64,000 nt of DNA, from NCBI RefSeq assembly GCF_000165735.1, contig NZ_GL538184.1:78253-142252 (forward strand), read 5' to 3'. The position numbers and the translations under genes are program-made. The notes below the pieces were generated by a model. It did no database searches. It was not told the origin of the DNA and saw only the letters and a program-made list of their open reading frames with translations. Of this stretch, positions 61,812 to 64,000 are shown in pieces. Numbering within the stretch: position 1 is the stretch's first letter; each line of letters begins with the position of its first letter. This DNA comes from Megasphaera micronuciformis F0359 (lineage in GTDB: Bacteria; Bacillota; Negativicutes; Veillonellales; Megasphaeraceae).

Positions 61812-63041
61812 ATGACTCCCATATCAGTAAAAGAAGTAAATCGTATATGGGCGGATGTACTGACCACGACAACAGTCGGGACGGAAACAATCCGTCCCGA
61901 TCTTGCGTTGGGGCGAATCCTCGCCGAAGATATACATGCCGCCGAACCGTATCCCCCTTTTCGTAAGTCTCCTTTTGACGGCTATGCCGTTCACTTCGAA
62001 AAAGGTCGCACAGACTATGAGGTCTTAGCGACCCTCGGTGCCGGCGAGGTCTATGACGGCACGGTAAAAGAAGGGGCTGCCGTTCGTCTTATGACGGGCG
62101 GAGCCCTGCCTGACGGAACGGACACCATTGTCATGCAAGAACAGGTGTCCGCTACAGCCGACGGAAAGAGTATTCATCTTAACCTGCCCGTGCAAAAGGG
62201 TGACAATGTCATTCCCATCGGTGAGGAATGTACGACAGGTGACTTAATTCTCAAAGCCGGGTCCGTCCTGACTGCCGGTGCCATGTCGGCAGCTGTCGGC
62301 ATCGGTCATACGGATTTGACGGTCTACAAGGATCTGCGAGTTCTCTTTATTACGTCGGGCCAAGAATTAGTCATGCCGGGAGAACCCCGCAACGGAGCAC
62401 AGATTTATAATTCCAATGCCTACCTGTTTGCCGGTCTTTTGCGTGAATACGGTTTCGGACAAATCGGCTACATGCACGTAACGGACAAGGTGTCCGAACT
62501 GGATACGGAAATTACCCGTATCTTCTCAGCCTCTATGGAAGTCGATATAATTATCAGTACAGGCGGCGTTTCCGTCGGTCTCTTCGATTCTATGCCGCAA
62601 ATTTACGAACGCATCGGTGCCCGTAAATTATATGACCGCGTGACCATGCGTCCCGGTTCCGCGTCCTTTGGCGGAGTCATTGAAAGGAAAGGTAAAACCG
62701 TCCCTATTCTCGGCTTATCCGGCAACCCGTCGGCAGCTTTTAACGCCTTTCATCTCATTGCCTTGCCCGTACTGCGTCGTCTCCGCGGCGAGGAACAGAC
62801 AGCTTTACCGGAACTTGATTGCCGTATGAAAGAAGGATTGCATAAAAACAACCCGGTCGATCGCTTCGTCCAAGGCACGGTTTCATATGAAGACGGTATC
62901 CCCTTCTTTACGCCCCTGGAACGAGCTACGGCAGGCTCCTTATTCGGACCGGCTCGTGCCGACGCTCTCGCCTTTATTCCCAAAGGTGCCCCTCCTGCGA
63001 TGGAAGGAATGAGTGTAAGAACCGTATTGCTGAAAAAATAA
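61812..63041 (+). CDS. moeA: Molybdopterin molybdenumtransferase MoeA
   Basis: A 409-aa MoeA that inserts molybdate into adenylated molybdopterin. It shows PPFRKSPFDGYAVH, LMTGGALPDGTDTIVMQE, the MoCF motif IIISTGGVSVGLFD, RPGSASFGG and GLSGNPSAAFNAFHL. AAAGGT precedes the ATG, 16 bp after the ferredoxin gene, so it is part of the fdh operon. This is the canonical MoeA of the window; the gene at 55.5 kb is a more divergent relative. Confidence 0.94.
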   Translation: MTPISVKEVNRIWADVLTTTTVGTETIRPDLALGRILAEDIHAAEPYPPFRKSPFDGYAVHFEKGRTDYEVLATLGAGEVYDGTVKEGAAVRLMTGGALPDGTDTIVMQEQVSATADGKSIHLNLPVQKGDNVIPIGEECTTGDLILKAGSVLTAGAMSAAVGIGHTDLTVYKDLRVLFITSGQELVMPGEPRNGAQIYNSNAYLFAGLLREYGFGQIGYMHVTDKVSELDTEITRIFSASMEVDIIISTGGVSVGLFDSMPQIYERIGARKLYDRVTMRPGSASFGGVIERKGKTVPILGLSGNPSAAFNAFHLIALPVLRRLRGEEQTALPELDCRMKEGLHKNNPVDRFVQGTVSYEDGIPFFTPLERATAGSLFGPARADALAFIPKGAPPAMEGMSVRTVLLKK

Positions 63042-63053
63042 CGGACAAATGCT

Positions 63054-63086
63054 AAAAGGGAGTGACCTGTAGGTCACTCCCTTTTC
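63054..63086. terminator. Bidirectional terminator between moeA and fdhD
   Basis: A 14-bp perfect stem (AAAAGGGAGTGACC) with a TGTA loop. Confidence 0.92.
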
Positions 63087-63095
63087 TTATTTATA

Positions 63096-63851
63096 CTAAG
63101 ATATATTTCCCTGGAAAGACACTCTTTCAGGATGTGTATATAGGCGGAAGGAGTCGGGACGCAGGCCGCATACAACCGTAATCCCGTATTCATCTGCCAA
63201 CTTCAACCCCAAGGCCGACGGCAAAGCTCTTGATGCGATTAAATGCACACCCATACCGTGTACCTTGGAAATAACGGACTGAGGTACGCGACCGCTGAAG
63301 ATAAGCATCACATCGGAGACATCGATTTTTTTATCTTCTACAATCCCTCTCAAACGGTCTAAAACATTATGACGGCCAATATCTTCAGCATAGGCCAGGA
63401 CTTCACCGTTACGCACTAATGCCCCTTCATGAACACCGTGAGAGGCGTGATGAGCTGCCGATAACGAATCAAGTAAGCCGCCGTAACCACAAATTTCATC
63501 GGCCTTAACTGTTCCTAATCGATCTGCCGGAGGCGTCGGTATTTCATGAGCTTCCGCCGTCATCTTAACGAGAACCTTTCCGTCTTCTACAACCAAAGAC
63601 TCAATATCGGCATATGTAGGCACCAGATTTTCAGCCAGAACATAGCCGATAGCCAGGTGGTATATATCCTGAGGCGAGGAAATGATCATTCCCCGTTCAC
63701 TGCCGTCAATAATGACAGGGACCATGACTTCTTGAGAAATGGGGGCCGTCTTTTCTTCCTTCCCCCTTTTGGTATAGTAATCGACATATGAAATCTCCGA
63801 GCAGGGAGAAAATTTTAAGACATCACTTTCTTGAACCTTTTTTACTTGCAT
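63096..63851 (-). CDS. fdhD: Formate dehydrogenase accessory sulfurtransferase FdhD
   Basis: A 251-aa FdhD that carries sulfur to the Mo cofactor so that formate dehydrogenase becomes active. Conserved parts are YAEDIGRHNVLDRLRG, LIFSGRVPQSVISKV and ASRALPSALGLKLA. The usual CxxC site (Cys121/Cys124 in E. coli) is CGYG here: the first, essential cysteine is kept and the second is replaced by glycine. GAGG lies nine bases before the ATG. It is convergent with the fdh-moeA operon. Confidence 0.93.
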   Translation of the reverse strand: MQVKKVQESDVLKFSPCSEISYVDYYTKRGKEEKTAPISQEVMVPVIIDGSERGMIISSPQDIYHLAIGYVLAENLVPTYADIESLVVEDGKVLVKMTAEAHEIPTPPADRLGTVKADEICGYGGLLDSLSAAHHASHGVHEGALVRNGEVLAYAEDIGRHNVLDRLRGIVEDKKIDVSDVMLIFSGRVPQSVISKVHGMGVHLIASRALPSALGLKLADEYGITVVCGLRPDSFRLYTHPERVSFQGNIS

Positions 63852-64000
63852 ACTTAAATACCTCTGTTTTCAATAATATATTTGCAATATATATATTATA
63901 ACATATATAGTTATGCAGATACGATGATGTAAGCCAATTACAGCTACCGAAAAGCTCTACGTTTATCCCCTACATACAAAGAGGGCGTACGCATTAGCGT
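63852..64000. other. Right edge: promoter region of fdhD
   Basis: AT-rich DNA with runs of TATATA on the minus strand that should contain the fdhD promoter. No gene can be assigned in these 149 bp. Confidence 0.3.

Noticed and set aside
83..63851. Long antisense frames over nusG, guaD, pyk, modC, hcp and other genes
   Set aside because: They are shadows in the opposite or shifted frame of well-supported genes, without ribosome sites or domains.

Overview
The window reads as a chromosomal segment of an anaerobic diderm Firmicute. A Negativicute of the Veillonellaceae type (Megasphaera/Anaeroglobus/Dialister-like) fits best. Gene content and Shine-Dalgarno sites are Firmicute-like, but there are outer-membrane two-partner-secretion remnants. 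Anaerobic markers include an [FeFe]-hydrogenase, a selenocysteine formate dehydrogenase, hybrid-cluster protein, a 2-hydroxyacyl-CoA dehydratase activator and hemerythrins. A 2.3 kb AT-rich block that looks streptococcal suggests a habitat shared with streptococci, such as the mouth. The genus is inference.

Layout. 0-1.1 kb: nusG-secE-rpmG (minus strand). 1.3-6.6 kb: dicarboxylate/amino-acid symporter, then guanine deaminase, NCS2 purine permease and a RarD-type exporter. 6.6-12.0 kb (minus): DUF805 membrane protein, small CDCDAC protein, monomeric [FeFe]-hydrogenase, exported purple-acid-type phosphatase and an SdaC-type transporter with a possible 23-aa hydrophobic leader peptide. 12.4-13.25 kb: XRE regulator and tRNA-Thr(CGT). 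13.3-15.6 kb: foreign island with a broken transposase, a YeiH/UPF0324 gene and an integrase C-terminal remnant, bounded by a 15-bp inverted repeat. 15.7-18.7 kb (minus): exported 5'-nucleotidase, nucleoside phosphorylase and PnuC, a plausible NAD-precursor salvage operon. 19-44.9 kb: ordinary metabolic genes mixed with four stress-related transcription units (ferredoxin-like protein, RIC, DUF1858/hemerythrin operon, cupin-hcp), and a repeat-protein/MoxR-ATPase/VWA operon at 41.5-44.9 kb. 45-50.5 kb (minus): a graveyard of CdiA/TpsA-type orphan toxin tips, candidate immunity genes and a TpsB barrel fragment. 50.5-63.9 kb: a molybdenum-cofactor and formate-dehydrogenase block (modABC, MOSC-MogA fusion, moaA, moaC, MoeA-like protein, formate channel, MobA-MobB fusion, selenocysteine FdhF, four-cluster ferredoxin, moeA, fdhD).

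The most interesting new signal is regulatory. The ferredoxin-like gene, ric, the DUF1858/hemerythrin operon and cupin-hcp each have a GTTGT-N4 half-site whose 14-bp operator centre lies exactly 29.5 bp upstream of the first base of a TATACT or TATTAT -10 box, about -41.5 from the likely start. The hemerythrin copy is a perfect GTTGT-N4-ACAAC palindrome. Because Hcp, RIC and hemerythrins act in nitric-oxide and oxidative stress, this looks like a CRP/FNR-family nitrosative-stress regulon. It draws in two proteins of unknown function: the 195-aa protein at 28.3 kb and the small ferredoxin at 19 kb.

The second theme is the toxin graveyard. Two unrelated toxin tips share the motif G-T-x-(W/Y)-N-(Y/W)-L-(T/M)-H at their N-terminal boundary, lack their own translation signals, and are each followed by a small candidate immunity gene. 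One toxin/immunity pair is duplicated, with the older toxin copy frameshifted. The last theme is the Mo/formate block, which carries nearly everything needed to build and load one selenocysteine formate dehydrogenase. moaD, moaE and the selenocysteine machinery are not in the window.
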